This document shows, in pieces, positions 1 to 8,468 of a DNA stretch of 10,920 nt (positions are counted from its first letter, which is position 1; every line of letters starts with the position of its first letter). Both the position numbers and the translations under genes were made by a program. The notes beneath the pieces are model-generated. The model saw only the letters and a list, made by a program, of their open reading frames with translations, was not told the origin of the DNA and made no database searches. The DNA is taken from the NCBI GenBank assembly GCA_029747585.1, contig JAPEVF010001334.1:1-10920 (forward strand), given 5' to 3'. The DNA comes from Pleurotus djamor. Lineage: Eukaryota > Basidiomycota > Agaricomycetes > Agaricales > Pleurotaceae.

Positions 1-381
1 TTGAACGATTCGATCGAAGCGGCCTGCTCAAACTTGGCGAGGGCCTGAGTATCCTTTGGGATCAGTGTAGTTCCTTGAGATGGGTATTTGGCTTCGAGAT
101 ATCGGCAGATGGCCCGACTTTCGTAGAGGATGAAACCATCGTCGTCCTATGATCGAGCTGTCGGGTTAGAGCCTGCATTCGGGAAAAGAGATTGCGCCAT
201 CGCTACGCACGATGTAGGGTACTTGACCAAACGGTTGATACTTGACAAATTCGGGGGCCTTATGCTCGGCCTTGGCGAAGTCAATAGGCTTGAAAGCGAA
301 GGGGATTTGCTTCTCGTGCAAAACGGTAGCAACACGCTTGGTGCAAGTCGAGAACGGGGATCCAACCAGAGTCAAAACCAT
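1..381 (-). CDS. Phi-like glutathione S-transferase, 5' part of gene (runs off left edge)
   Basis: Seen: exon 1 is 381-211 (57 codons), a 64-base intron spans 210-147 (GTGCGT...ATAG), and exon 2 starts at 146 and is still open at base 1, giving 105 residues. The product opens with MVLTLVGSPFSTCTKRV, the thioredoxin-like first strand and helix. It continues through FGQVPYI, the cis-Pro region that binds glutathione, and ESRAICRY. Family knowledge: phi-class (GSTF) enzymes join glutathione to electrophiles, using a Ser in the first helix; Ser11 in the SPFST stretch fits that position. The C-terminal all-helical domain lies outside the window. The start at 381 is chosen because the paralogue at 936-1828 begins in the same way; an upstream in-frame ATG at 411 would add ten poorly conserved residues. 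About 34 of 57 residues of exon 1 match the paralogue, and the first intron is in the identical position, so this is a tandem duplicate. Likely cytosolic detoxification or stress role (inferred). Confidence 0.9.
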
Positions 382-425
382 GATGCAAGGAAGATGAAGA
401 AGCGATGGCACCTAGCTCAAGCTTT

Positions 426-431
426 CTTATA
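426..431 (-). promoter_or_regulatory. TATA-like box of the left GST gene
   Basis: The minus strand reads GTATAAGAAA here, about 45 bases before the ATG at 381. This allows a short 5' leader of 10-20 bases and supports the downstream start over the ATG at 411, which would leave almost no leader. It is a motif match only. Confidence 0.4.
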
Positions 432-457
432 CGCTCGGTACGTTCGGAGGGGCATCT

Positions 458-469
458 GTTTCTAGAAAC
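458..469. promoter_or_regulatory. Perfect 12-base palindrome resembling a heat-shock element
   Basis: GTTTCTAGAAAC is a perfect palindrome containing TTCnnGAA, two inverted units of the heat-shock-factor consensus (nGAAn repeats). It sits about 27 bases upstream of the TATA-like box and about 77 bases before the GST start. Canonical elements have three or more units, and a clear third unit is not seen, so heat-shock or oxidative-stress control of this GST is a hypothesis. Confidence 0.35.
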
Positions 470-935
470 CACCAGAGATGCGTAACCTTGCTGACGTAGG
501 GTTGTAGTCAGACATTATTAAGCACGCCTCCCACCCAAACTTCGACCATCTTGACATGCATGACATCTGGCGCCTCGCTCAGCTATCTTTGCCCGACGTC
601 GCACTGACCGCAGTAACTTTAACTCTAAACGAGCTCTACGTCCGCCTACACGCTAGGCTTAAATGACGACTTGGTGCCGTCAAGTGAGCAATCAATCGAT
701 CACTTCATGGATGGTTTCATTTTGGCTTGCTTCGGTGAGAGCGAAAAGAAAGTCAAATCAAGTGAAACTATGACAAGTTGCTGGGGAAGCCCAGTGGGAG
801 TCTGAGCTCAAAGTAGTTCATGCTCGAGTATCTTTGAGATTGAGAGGTCGGTGAACAATCACTTTATTACGTTGGTCACATAAAGGACTAATTTGATGCG
901 TGCATAGGCTCTCCTTTCATCCTTTTCCCCACACG

Positions 936-1828
936 TTAAACTCCGTCTTTGACCGCTTTCCAAGATGGTCGTGCTTCCATCTCTTCGAACCACCTAGAGT
1001 AAGTAGAGAATGAACGCTAAATTGTTTGTGATGAATCTGCACGACGATCTGCCTACCTTGCTACGTGAGGATATTTTGTCATAAGATCACACCCTGCAAC
1101 GACCAGCATCGCACCCCAAGGGAGGTGGAATAGATCAGCTAAAGTTAGCTCCTGTAGTTCAAGCAAACAAAGTAAACCCGCCGCTTTTCCGAGGATACAG
1201 GTCAGTCGGACTCACATCTCCTCCTAGGTATTTTTGCTTCCCCAAGATCTCGTTGTAAACTTTCAGCTTCGCATCCAACGCCGCTTCATCGGCCTTAACG
1301 AGGGCTTCGTCTGCATCCAGTCCGCGCATCCTGTCACGAAATAAGGTAGTAGGGTAAGTATTAAACTTTGTCTTTACACTTGGTTGAACTTACTTCTTAA
1401 AGACCCTCTCCACGACGATCGTAGTTGCATACGGATTAAAGTTGCAGACCTCGATCGACGCAGCTTCTTCGAACTTCGCTCGATCTTTCAAATCCTTCGG
1501 GATCAAAGGGGTTCCCTGAGACGCGTACTTGGCTTCGATGTAGCGGCAAATGGCACGGCTCTCAAAGAGGATGAACCCATCGTCGTCCTAGAACAATTCA
1601 AACCCAAGTCAGCTCTACTTGATAGCTTTCTTTCAACGTCTCCCAGCCATCACGTACGATGTAGGGTGTTTGGCCGAAAGGTTGTTTCTCCAAGTACTCG
1701 GGCTTCTTGTGTTCGCCTTTGAAGATATCGACGGTAACCAACTCGAAAGGTACTTGTTTCTCGTGAAGGATGTTCGCAACGCGCTTCGTACAGATCGCGA
1801 TGGATGAACCGTAGAGCTTCAAGACCAT
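936..1828 (-). CDS. Phi-like glutathione S-transferase, complete, 210 aa
   Basis: Five exons: 1828-1658, 1587-1394, 1330-1216, 1151-1057 and 993-936. The introns are 63-70 bases with GTACGT, GTAAGT, GTGAGT and GTAGGC donors and all-AG acceptors; the sum is 633 bases, so the frame closes exactly on TAA. Residues 1 to about 80 form the thioredoxin-like domain (MVLKLYGSSIAICTKRV, FGQTPYI with the glutathione-site Pro, then ESRAICRY). The rest is the helical domain, with the GGDELTLADL stretch (TLAD at 163-166) that forms the conserved N-capping box of GST folds. The length is normal for a GST. The role by family is cytosolic glutathione conjugation or peroxide reduction. Oddity: the first helix reads SSIAICT, so the position expected to hold the catalytic Ser (Ser11 in the neighbour) is Ala, with Cys13 close by. 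The ATG at 1828 is favoured over an in-frame ATG at 1972 because homology begins exactly there and a TATA-like box lies between the two. It is the tandem paralogue of the gene at 1-381. Confidence 0.93.
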
Positions 1829-1919
1829 TGGAAAGGCAATGAGGTGATAGTAAGCTCGCTGGAGGTAGGTTGGAACGGAGGAATGTCTCACTGATGCAGC
1901 CTTGCATGAAAGATTCTGG

Positions 1920-1927
1920 TTTTTATG
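1920..1927 (-). promoter_or_regulatory. TATA-like box of the second GST gene
   Basis: The minus strand reads CATAAAAA, about 92-99 bases upstream of the ATG at 1828. It lies inside the upstream open frame (ATG at 1972), which argues that this extra stretch is promoter and leader rather than coding. It is a motif match only. Confidence 0.35.
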
Positions 1928-2186
1928 CTCGACGATTTTCAAGGACAATTTACTCAATGTCACGTTGTGCACGAACTCGTTGTCAAGTTGATCACGAGAT
2001 GGTTCCTCGCCTCGTCAGCTACATCACGCGCTGCGTCGTAAGATGTGTAATCTCACTTCATAATATCACAAAGCGTCCCGTGTAATTCTTTGCCACACCT
2101 ACAATAGTACCTGCATGTGAGATGCATAGACGCCGACGAAAACACGGATGCACGGCTGTTTCATCAGGGTTTGCCCCTTGGGATGA

Positions 2187-2203
2187 GTGTTGATTACCAA
2201 CAC
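2187..2203. repeat. Short perfect inverted repeat (6-base arms, 5-base loop)
   Basis: GTGTTG at 2187-2192 and CAACAC at 2198-2203 flank ATTAC. It could be a dimeric transcription-factor site upstream of the GST, or chance. No function is assigned. Confidence 0.3.
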
Positions 2204-2536
2204 CTATGTGGCGTCACGAGAATCGAGTACGTACTTGGAAGTAAATACTATGTTGCCATGCCTTGGCGATCAACGTTCCGGGGAGGATAGAAGCTTACTG
2301 GACGTCACCAACGATCCCCCTGGTTGAAGGGATATAGAATTTTGGGTTTTCACCCAAGTAAAGACTAGGCTACACGTTTGTCATACATAGATAGATAAAG
2401 ATACCTAGGGCTATGGTCGTGGAATCAAGAACTCGTAAGGATAGATAGTGCAAACGGTATATCAAGAACTGGCAAACCTGTTTGACAGTTGATGCACTAG
2501 GTCACAATGAAAGAAACTTCATAGATAAGAAACCGG

Positions 2537-4280
2537 CTATGACGAAGGACTTCCCGGAAGTCTGGTGGGACTGCACATGTTCCCCCACAACCCATTCACG
2601 AATGAATGGACAGTGGTGGGCTCCTGTAGATGCGGGTCGCGCATTGAGTGAGGGTGACCCAGCATTCGCCTGGGGTCGTTGCGGCTTTGGGAAGGTTGCG
2701 ACATCCGTTTATTGTAATACCCGCTTGGATTATGATGATATTGGGGTACATCACCGCATGTTTGCAGCATCGTCATGAGGTCGTCTGGGCCAACATAGTG
2801 TTGCCTTATCGTACTGGGGGAATTCGAAGGGGAAGGGGAAAGTAGACCGTTCAATGACGAGGGTGTCGGTGGGAGTGATGAGGTGTTGATGGAAAGCGAG
2901 GGCGAAGACGCAGCAGAAAAGTTGTCGATAGGGAATGGGAATGGGTACGTAGCCGCGGCAAGGTTCGTCGCTTGCTTTGAGGTAGTTTGAGGCATGTATG
3001 ACGTGTTTGTGTGGACAGAAGGCCTCGACCCCGGTGTCCATGGGTGTTGTGGGTCATAGATGACGTTCGAGTCGGAGAAGCTCATGTGGGAGGGATGCAT
3101 CCGTGGTCGATTGGGTCGGAAGGGTGGTGGTGCGTTGGTCGGGAGATCGAAGGAAGACGCACTGAGCTCGGTCATAAACGCATCAAGTGACGATGACGAG
3201 CGCGAAGGAGATGGATGAACTGTCGATGACGCGCCCATATTGAGGTATTCTGACGCCGAGGAGTTGACGAAATCACCGGAGATCATTCCAGGCGTGTCCG
3301 TTGTCAACGACCTCCGAAAAGCCAAATCATCTAGGGTCGAAGGCGAAAGTGACATCAGCGGCGCGAATTCAGGAACATCGGCGACGCATGGAAATAGAGG
3401 GTCTATTCCTGGGCTGATAGAATTATTGTCGGAGGACGAGGAGGCGGAGGTGGGTGACCGATGACGGGCGTAAGGGACGTTGCTGACTGATCGCCGCCTT
3501 GTACGAGCACCCTTGCTGGGGTCAGAGTTGATTCTGATCAGGCGACTATAGCTGAAGGACGGGTGAGAATGTGGTCCTGGCAAACACAAAACTAAGTCTT
3601 ACCGGTTTTTTGCAGAGAGCCCGGTTCTTCCGGGAAAGTACGTTTTCACTATCTTAGTCCATGACTTGCCCATGACCTCGACGGCATCGAGTAGTTGAGC
3701 ATCCTGTTGGAAGGGACGTCAACGTTGTGCAGCGGTCAGCGTATCATTGCGCTCACTTCTTCTGGAGACCATACGGTTCGATCGATATCAGGGTTGAGCG
3801 TGTCGCTCCAACGTTTTGCACATTCTGTCGCGAAGGCACATCAGGAAGAATGAAGAAGCCCATTAGACTAATCGCTTACGGTCATTATTTCTGGTTTGGA
3901 CAATGCCTGCAACCAAGGACCATCTACGACAACCATACGGTTAGTGTTATCGAAGAGAAGGTGAACGCGTAACGCACTTTGTTCCATATTTTTGGACGGC
4001 TTCTATTAATCGCTCGTCCTCATCGGCAGACCAACCGCCTTTCGCGACGACGGAAGCCATTTTCGCGAACCAACGCTTGCGACAATCTTTGTTTGTGCGG
4101 TTTGGTACGTGCTTTGAGATTTGATGCCATTTCGAAGGAGGGTTGCCGTCCGGGTCCTCTGTAATGCGTATCGTTCATAGCTGTTTTCGATGTGCGAAGA
4201 CTGGTCATACCTTGTTTTACGGCATTCCGAAGCAGATCATCCTCATCTTCCGTCCACGATCGGCGTTCCCTGCAAGTCAT
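2537..4280 (-). CDS. Three-repeat Myb DNA-binding protein, 492 aa
   Basis: Six exons: 4280-4211, 4158-3978, 3923-3880, 3824-3757, 3703-3603 and 3551-2537. The introns are 51-55 bases with GT...AG ends; the exons total 1479 bases and close in frame on TAG. Residues 1 to about 160 hold three Myb (SANT-like) helix-turn-helix repeats with the expected aromatic anchors: W9/W34/W53, W66/W85/W104 and W117/W136/Y156. The third helices read NKDCRKRW, NDQCAKRW and LSAKNRY, so all three look able to contact DNA. Repeat 1 carries an insertion (EDPDGNPPS), making its first W-W spacing longer than the usual 18-19 residues. After residue 160 comes a basic patch (GARTRRRS), then about 320 residues rich in Ser, Pro, Asn and Thr with no recognised domain, probably disordered regulatory or activation sequence. 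It is probably a nuclear transcription factor; targets are unknown. The ATG at 4280 lies directly before the first repeat. The frame stays open upstream to 4541, but that part shows no domain-like sequence. Confidence 0.88.
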
Positions 4281-4900
4281 TCTGAAAGGTCTTTTGAGCT
4301 GGGAGTCAATTTCAGTGGAATTGTTTGGGGAAGTTAAAAGGTGACCAAAATCTGAACCTAGCTGGTTTTTGTAAGACCAAGGATGTCTCAATATAGCACA
4401 CCATGCCTTGACGTTGATGGAATCAGAAAGAAGCCTATTATGTGATACGGAACTATTCGCAAAATCGCAAGGCGATATAGGATTGCGGAGAAGGGGTGCT
4501 TTGACGCGTTTATCCGCGTGCATCCGAGATGAGGTTGGCAACCTGAGATCCCTATGTTTTTTCTCAGCTTCACCTCAGTAACGGTATCTCATGGTGGCCT
4601 TCTGAGATTTTTAGGTACTCAGCCAAGGCCCCCCAAGAAGGTTCGGGAACAAGCGATTCACTGACAGTTTTGGGACCTGGAAGCAACCTGGAAGTCGCAA
4701 AAAAGGGAACGCTAAGCCAACGACCGACCAGAAGGAGAGTAGCAGCAGGTCAGAAAGCATCCACTCTGCGGCATTCTGCGTATTCTTGCCCCGGTCGGCG
4801 AGAGGCCGAGGGCGTCGACTCCTGTTGGTGAGGCTTTCGGGTTCAGCAGGTGGCACCAGCGCTAAATCTATTGTTGGAAGTAGATTCATATTTACTCCTA
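4281..4900. other. Upstream flank of the Myb gene; no supported gene
   Basis: This should contain the Myb promoter. A minus-strand frame at 4889-4611 (92 codons) and an overlapping plus-strand frame of similar length are open, but neither shows a motif, splice support or a family resemblance I can name. Directly before the Myb ATG the minus strand reads CCTTTCAG, which could be the acceptor of a leader intron. Confidence 0.4.
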
Positions 4901-4927
4901 TTTGTACTCATAGGCGCACGTATTCAA

Positions 4928-4948
4928 ATTGAACCCGGCATGTTCAAT
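4928..4948. repeat. Perfect 7-base inverted repeat with 7-base spacer
   Basis: ATTGAAC (4928-4934) and GTTCAAT (4942-4948) are reverse complements. No role is evident; it could form a small hairpin or be a protein-binding site. Confidence 0.3.
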
Positions 4949-5090
4949 GCCTACGTCCAGCATCGGGCAACTTGTCCAATATTATCGCTCTGACGGACTC
5001 GCAACAAGTAACTGGATAGAAAATCCCAACCGGTAGGATTCATCTGTATTCAACCTTTGGGAATCTCGGCGTATGAGGTGGGTTTGTCAG

Positions 5091-5156
5091 AGGTCACGCT
5101 TTTCGATGATTCCGCTGCCCAACAACTGCTAATGAGTAAGAAGGTCACGCTTTTCG
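5091..5156 (+). repeat. Two exact 15-base direct repeats, 51 bases apart
   Basis: AGGTCACGCTTTTCG occurs at 5091-5105 and again at 5142-5156. The bases between are not otherwise duplicated. A 15-base exact repeat this close is unlikely by chance and may mark a small local duplication or paired regulatory sites. The 51-base spacing is a multiple of three, so it would not shift a reading frame. Confidence 0.5.
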
Positions 5157-5640
5157 GCTTGCCGCCCGTATCTACATGCCTTGGAACAGAATGGAACCTC
5201 TTCCGTTTATCCAATAATTTGATCTCCCTGCTCGTTCCTCCCACACACCTTCTTTCTGCTTGAAAGGTGACCCATAACTCATGAGGTGGGTCTACTCCTA
5301 CACACGCTCCCGCCGGCTGATTTCAGATCTAACTCTGTGAAGTAAGGCTTTTTCCTTTCGTGGCCTCGATATGGGACTTACTCCGCAGTTCCTTACGACT
5401 ATTTGCCTCAGGATTCACCTTGCTATCGCTTAAATCGCCTTTCGGACACGATAGTCTGGGGACATTTGATATAGCTTCTGCTAGTATCTGAAGGCCGCTA
5501 TGGGATCGCATGATCATTAGATCTTGTGGTTTGGAGGTTCATCGCAGTGAATTGAATTACAACCGTAGTTTTCGCCCCACATAAGTGCTAAGCACTTGTT
5601 GAAACACATCGGCGACCCCTCTCTCTCTATTCTGCAACCC

Positions 5641-7054
5641 CCTGGGTGGTCTTAGGAATCTCTGGGTGCTTCTCAAGGTTTCTTCAGGGAAATTCGACGT
5701 TCACAGAGGCATTGGAACCATGCGGAAGCGCCCCCCATCTAACATTAACACACGGTNCCCCCCGACGATCTATTTTTGCCTCTGTCAATTCATTCACCGG
5801 GAAACTCAATCGTACGCGAGAGCCTAAAGATATTCCGCGGATCCTTTTAGAGCTAAGTTTATCGTGAACACCCCTGTTTTGGGTTACAGTGCATCGCTCC
5901 CCTCGGGGAAGGCAGGATGAAAGGGAGAAGCAATGTTTGGAGCCCGACGCCATCGATGTCGCTGAGATTTTGATGTGTAGGTGGAAACGTGACCGAATGT
6001 TTCTTCATGAGCAATGAGCAAGCATGCATCCTGTAGTCCTATACGATGGCGGAAATATCTCGCTGGAAACATGGTCAACCATGTGAGGTGGTTCCCCTTA
6101 TTCGATCACCTATCATACAGTTTACAGAACGACAAAGAAAACTTGATATCGGTACCGACCAGCTGTTCCATACCATGTGTATAGAGGCGTTTGATCACAG
6201 CCCCATCGACTAGTGATTGGGGATCGAGCTGTCTCGGTTGCGCGTAAGGGGGTGACTTCTCATTTCGATAAGTACCAAGAAAAGGGGTTCGCTCGTCCAT
6301 GAAAAACGATATTAATGCCGGTATGGACTGCGCACGTTGTAAGCTGTAAGCGAGTGATGCGTTGTACTCAGCGAGCAACCATGGAAACCCATACGTCTTA
6401 GTATGAACCCTTCTTCGGTCAATGACCGATGTGGCACTGATAGGAGTCACAGGGGATACCTCCTTTTTAGTGATCCGACATGACCGAAGCAAGCAGTTAG
6501 CAGCAGTCGAGGGCACAAATCTCTAGGAGTCTCAGTCTCAGCCCATAGCTCAACGCCCTTTTTTCTTCAAGTTATTTGACTATGCTCCCCACACCATTCC
6601 GAGATCCTTTGTAGAGTTATCTGCTGAACTATCCTTTGATCCCTTTCGCGGTGCATCAGAAAGTCGATCCTTCTGAAATTAGAAGAAGGTATGAACCGAA
6701 AGAGATACGCATCAAATAACAAAGAACGAGGGGGGGCCTAAGAGGAGGAACGTATGGGTGGCACATCCACGCGAAACTCCGGAAATATGTCATGTATATC
6801 ACACCCAGTCAGAGGACGAACATTTATCTGTCGATCAAGGGTGTGAACGAAATGTATGACGGTGCTTGGAGTGCTTGGAGCTTTGCCTCATAATTCACTT
6901 GAATGGTCGGCGGAAATACGACCAGTGCTCGTATGGAGGTAGTACACCAGTATCTTGGTACGACAGCTCGTTGCTCATACGCATGCAAAGATTTTTGGAT
7001 ATGAATATACAGATGCCTTTAAAACCTTATCAATCAATCTCACTCTATGGTCGT
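5641..7054. other. Gene-poor segment upstream of the GMP synthase stop; weak minus-strand ORFs only
   Basis: No gene is supported. Minus-strand frames at 5953-5684 (89 codons, containing the single ambiguous base N at 5757) and 6516-6106 (136 codons) are open, but their translations match no family I know. The second could be extended by a plausible intron (GTATGG...GATAG, 64 bases) near its 3' end, but that adds only a dozen residues. A 9-base tandem duplication (GTGCTTGGA twice) lies at 6862-6879 and a run of seven G near 6730. The right end is the 3' flank of GMP synthase. Confidence 0.35.
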
Positions 7055-8468
7055 CTAAAGCCATTCAACAGTCTGTGAAAAGAACGGTGGTAAGAATGCA
7101 AATTCAGGCAAAGCTTGGTCGAGGTGCGTACTGCTGGTGGTTTGGATGATATGTCGTATGTGACGCGATTGATCCCAGCCACTTCGTTGGTGATCCGAGA
7201 AGAGATCCGCTTCAACACAGCAGGTGGGAAAACATACCAATCAGCGGTCATAAAGTCCTCCGATTGGACAGCACGAAGGGCGATGACCTAGACCGACAAA
7301 AGCAAAGAGTCATAGTTAGATGGAGATTATAAGATGGCGTGAGAGTTCAACAGACCTGCTCGTAGGTTCTCGCGTCTCCCATGACACCCACGGCTTTCAC
7401 TGGGAGAAGAACGGCAAATGCCTGAGATATCTGGTCGTATAATTCGGCTTTGCGGATTTCTTCGATGTAGATACTATCAGCGTGTTGGAGAATCTTGACC
7501 TGCTCTCGAGTGACCGGGCCAAGGATTCTGATCGCGAGACCGGGACCAGGGAAGGGATGGCGTTGGACAAGTGGGGCGGGAATGGAAAGAAGTCTTCCCA
7601 AAGCACGTACTTCGTCTGTTGATGGAGCGCCATAATAGTCAATACCCGATATCACCGTGGAGAAGGAGGAGAAGATGGAATACCTTTGAAGAGCTCTCGT
7701 AAGGGTTCGATAAGTTTGAGCTTCATGTCCTTGAGAAGCCCACCGACGTTGTGGTGGGTCTTGATGGTAGCACTAGGTCCTTTGAAACTTATACTTTCGA
7801 TGACATCAGGGTAGAGAGTCCCTTGCAACAACCACTCGACCCGTCCCTTGGCCTCACCACCAGTCTCCTTCTCCTCGGTCTCAGCGGCGGCCTCGATCTT
7901 CGTAGCCTCTTCTTCAAATACGTTGATGAAGGTATTTCCAATTATCTTACGTTTTTGTTCAGGATCTTCCACACCATCAAGCCTGGAGAGGAAAAGATCC
8001 GACGCGTCTACAACGGTGAGGTTGACACCTAGATCCCTGTTCAACATCTCATTCACTTGCTTTGCTTCGTTGAGACGGAGCACGCCATTATCCACCATGA
8101 TGGCATGGAATCTACATCAGAATTGGTGTCATGGCTCGTAACACAAACATATTTATTCCATACCTGTCCCCGATAGCCTCGTGCATCAACTTGGCGGCTA
8201 CGGTACTGTCCACACCGCCGCTCACGGCACCGATAACGCGCCCTTTGGGCCCACAGATATCACGGATGCGGGCAATCTCTTTTCCGATAAACTCTTCCTA
8301 TACCGCATGCGATTGACATAAGAATTGGGGTACGAGACGGCTAAGGATTATGTCACGTACCATCGTCCAATGCGGCTCACACCCACATATGTTCAGAATG
8401 AATCTCCCAATAACCTCCTTGCCTCGCGGTGAATGTGTGACTTCGGGATGGAATTGAATGCCATAGAA
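7055..8468 (-). CDS. GUA1: GMP synthase (glutamine-hydrolysing), N-terminally truncated
   Basis: Exons: 8468-8361, 8297-8164, 8111-7684, 7615-7356, 7287-7132 and 7072-7055, with 52-68-base introns. The fourth intron has a less usual GTCTGT donor. The 367 residues present begin [14 protein letters not shown], which carries the His and Glu of the class I glutaminase triad (H7, E9). The ATP-pyrophosphatase domain follows with its PP-loop SGGVDS at 62-67, then the C-terminal dimerisation and XMP-binding domain ([14 protein letters not shown]) and the family-type ending KPPATVEWL. Function by family: XMP + Gln + ATP to GMP, the last step of de novo guanine nucleotide synthesis, in the cytosol. Fungal enzymes have about 525-545 residues. 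The first roughly 170, including the nucleophile Cys of the glutaminase, are absent; just upstream the frame meets TGA at 8471-8469 and then Virilizer sequence. Every other exon is open and spliceable, so the rest looks undecayed. As drawn, the gene could not make a normal glutamine-dependent enzyme. Confidence 0.93.

Larger units (their letters stand above)
382..935. other. Intergenic spacer between the two GST genes
   Basis: I see no gene in these 554 bases. The left end is the promoter of the left GST gene (TATA-like box and palindrome annotated separately); an AGGGG stress-element core lies at 448-452 and a TGACGTA half-CRE near 491. The right end is the 3' flank of the second GST gene, whose stop codon is at 938-936. 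The regulatory readings rest on short matches only. Confidence 0.6.
1829..2536. other. Intergenic region upstream of the second GST gene and downstream of the Myb gene
   Basis: No gene is recognisable in these 708 bases. The left part should be the promoter and leader of the GST at 936-1828; just upstream of its ATG the coding-sense strand is pyrimidine-rich, which is common in fungal leaders. Possible CRE/ATF-like cores (TGACGC near 2212 and TGACGTC near 2301, both on the minus strand) lie about 380-480 bases upstream of the GST start. The right end is the 3' flank of the Myb gene. Confidence 0.5.
4901..5640. other. Gene-poor segment with short repeats and one intron-like interval
   Basis: No recognised gene. 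On the minus strand a 47-base interval (5381-5335) begins GTAAGT and ends TTCACAG, like a short fungal intron. Removing it joins an open frame starting at an ATG at 5517 to a stop at 5281-5279, giving a hypothetical 63-residue peptide without known motifs. The interval is slightly shorter than the 51-70-base introns elsewhere in the window. This may be a small gene, the remnant of one, or chance. Confidence 0.25.

Noticed and set aside
1829..1972. 48-residue N-terminal extension of the complete GST
   Set aside because: The frame is open, but GST homology begins exactly at the ATG at 1828, the extension has no homology to the paralogue, and it contains a TATA-like box.
4020..4541. 173-codon minus-strand ORF as an independent protein
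   Set aside because: It reads an unspliced path through Myb intron 1 and then leaves the Myb frame; splicing restores the canonical repeat, so only the first 70 bases after the ATG at 4280 are coding in that frame.
4611..4889. 92-codon minus-strand ORF with a hydrophobic centre
   Set aside because: The hydrophobic stretch (LLLLSFWSVVGLAF) could suggest a membrane segment, but there is no supporting context and the opposite strand is equally open.
5646..5953. Overlapping plus (73-codon) and minus (89-codon) frames across the N
   Set aside because: Both read through an unknown base and overlap antisense to each other; neither resembles a known protein.
6106..6516. 136-codon minus-strand ORF
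   Set aside because: It is long enough to notice, but its translation has no motif, signal peptide or family resemblance I can name, and no neighbouring exon with a matching splice phase is convincing. Kept only in the region description.
7751..8141. Plus-strand ORFs antisense to GMP synthase
   Set aside because: They lie opposite highly conserved GMP synthase exons and show no independent motif.
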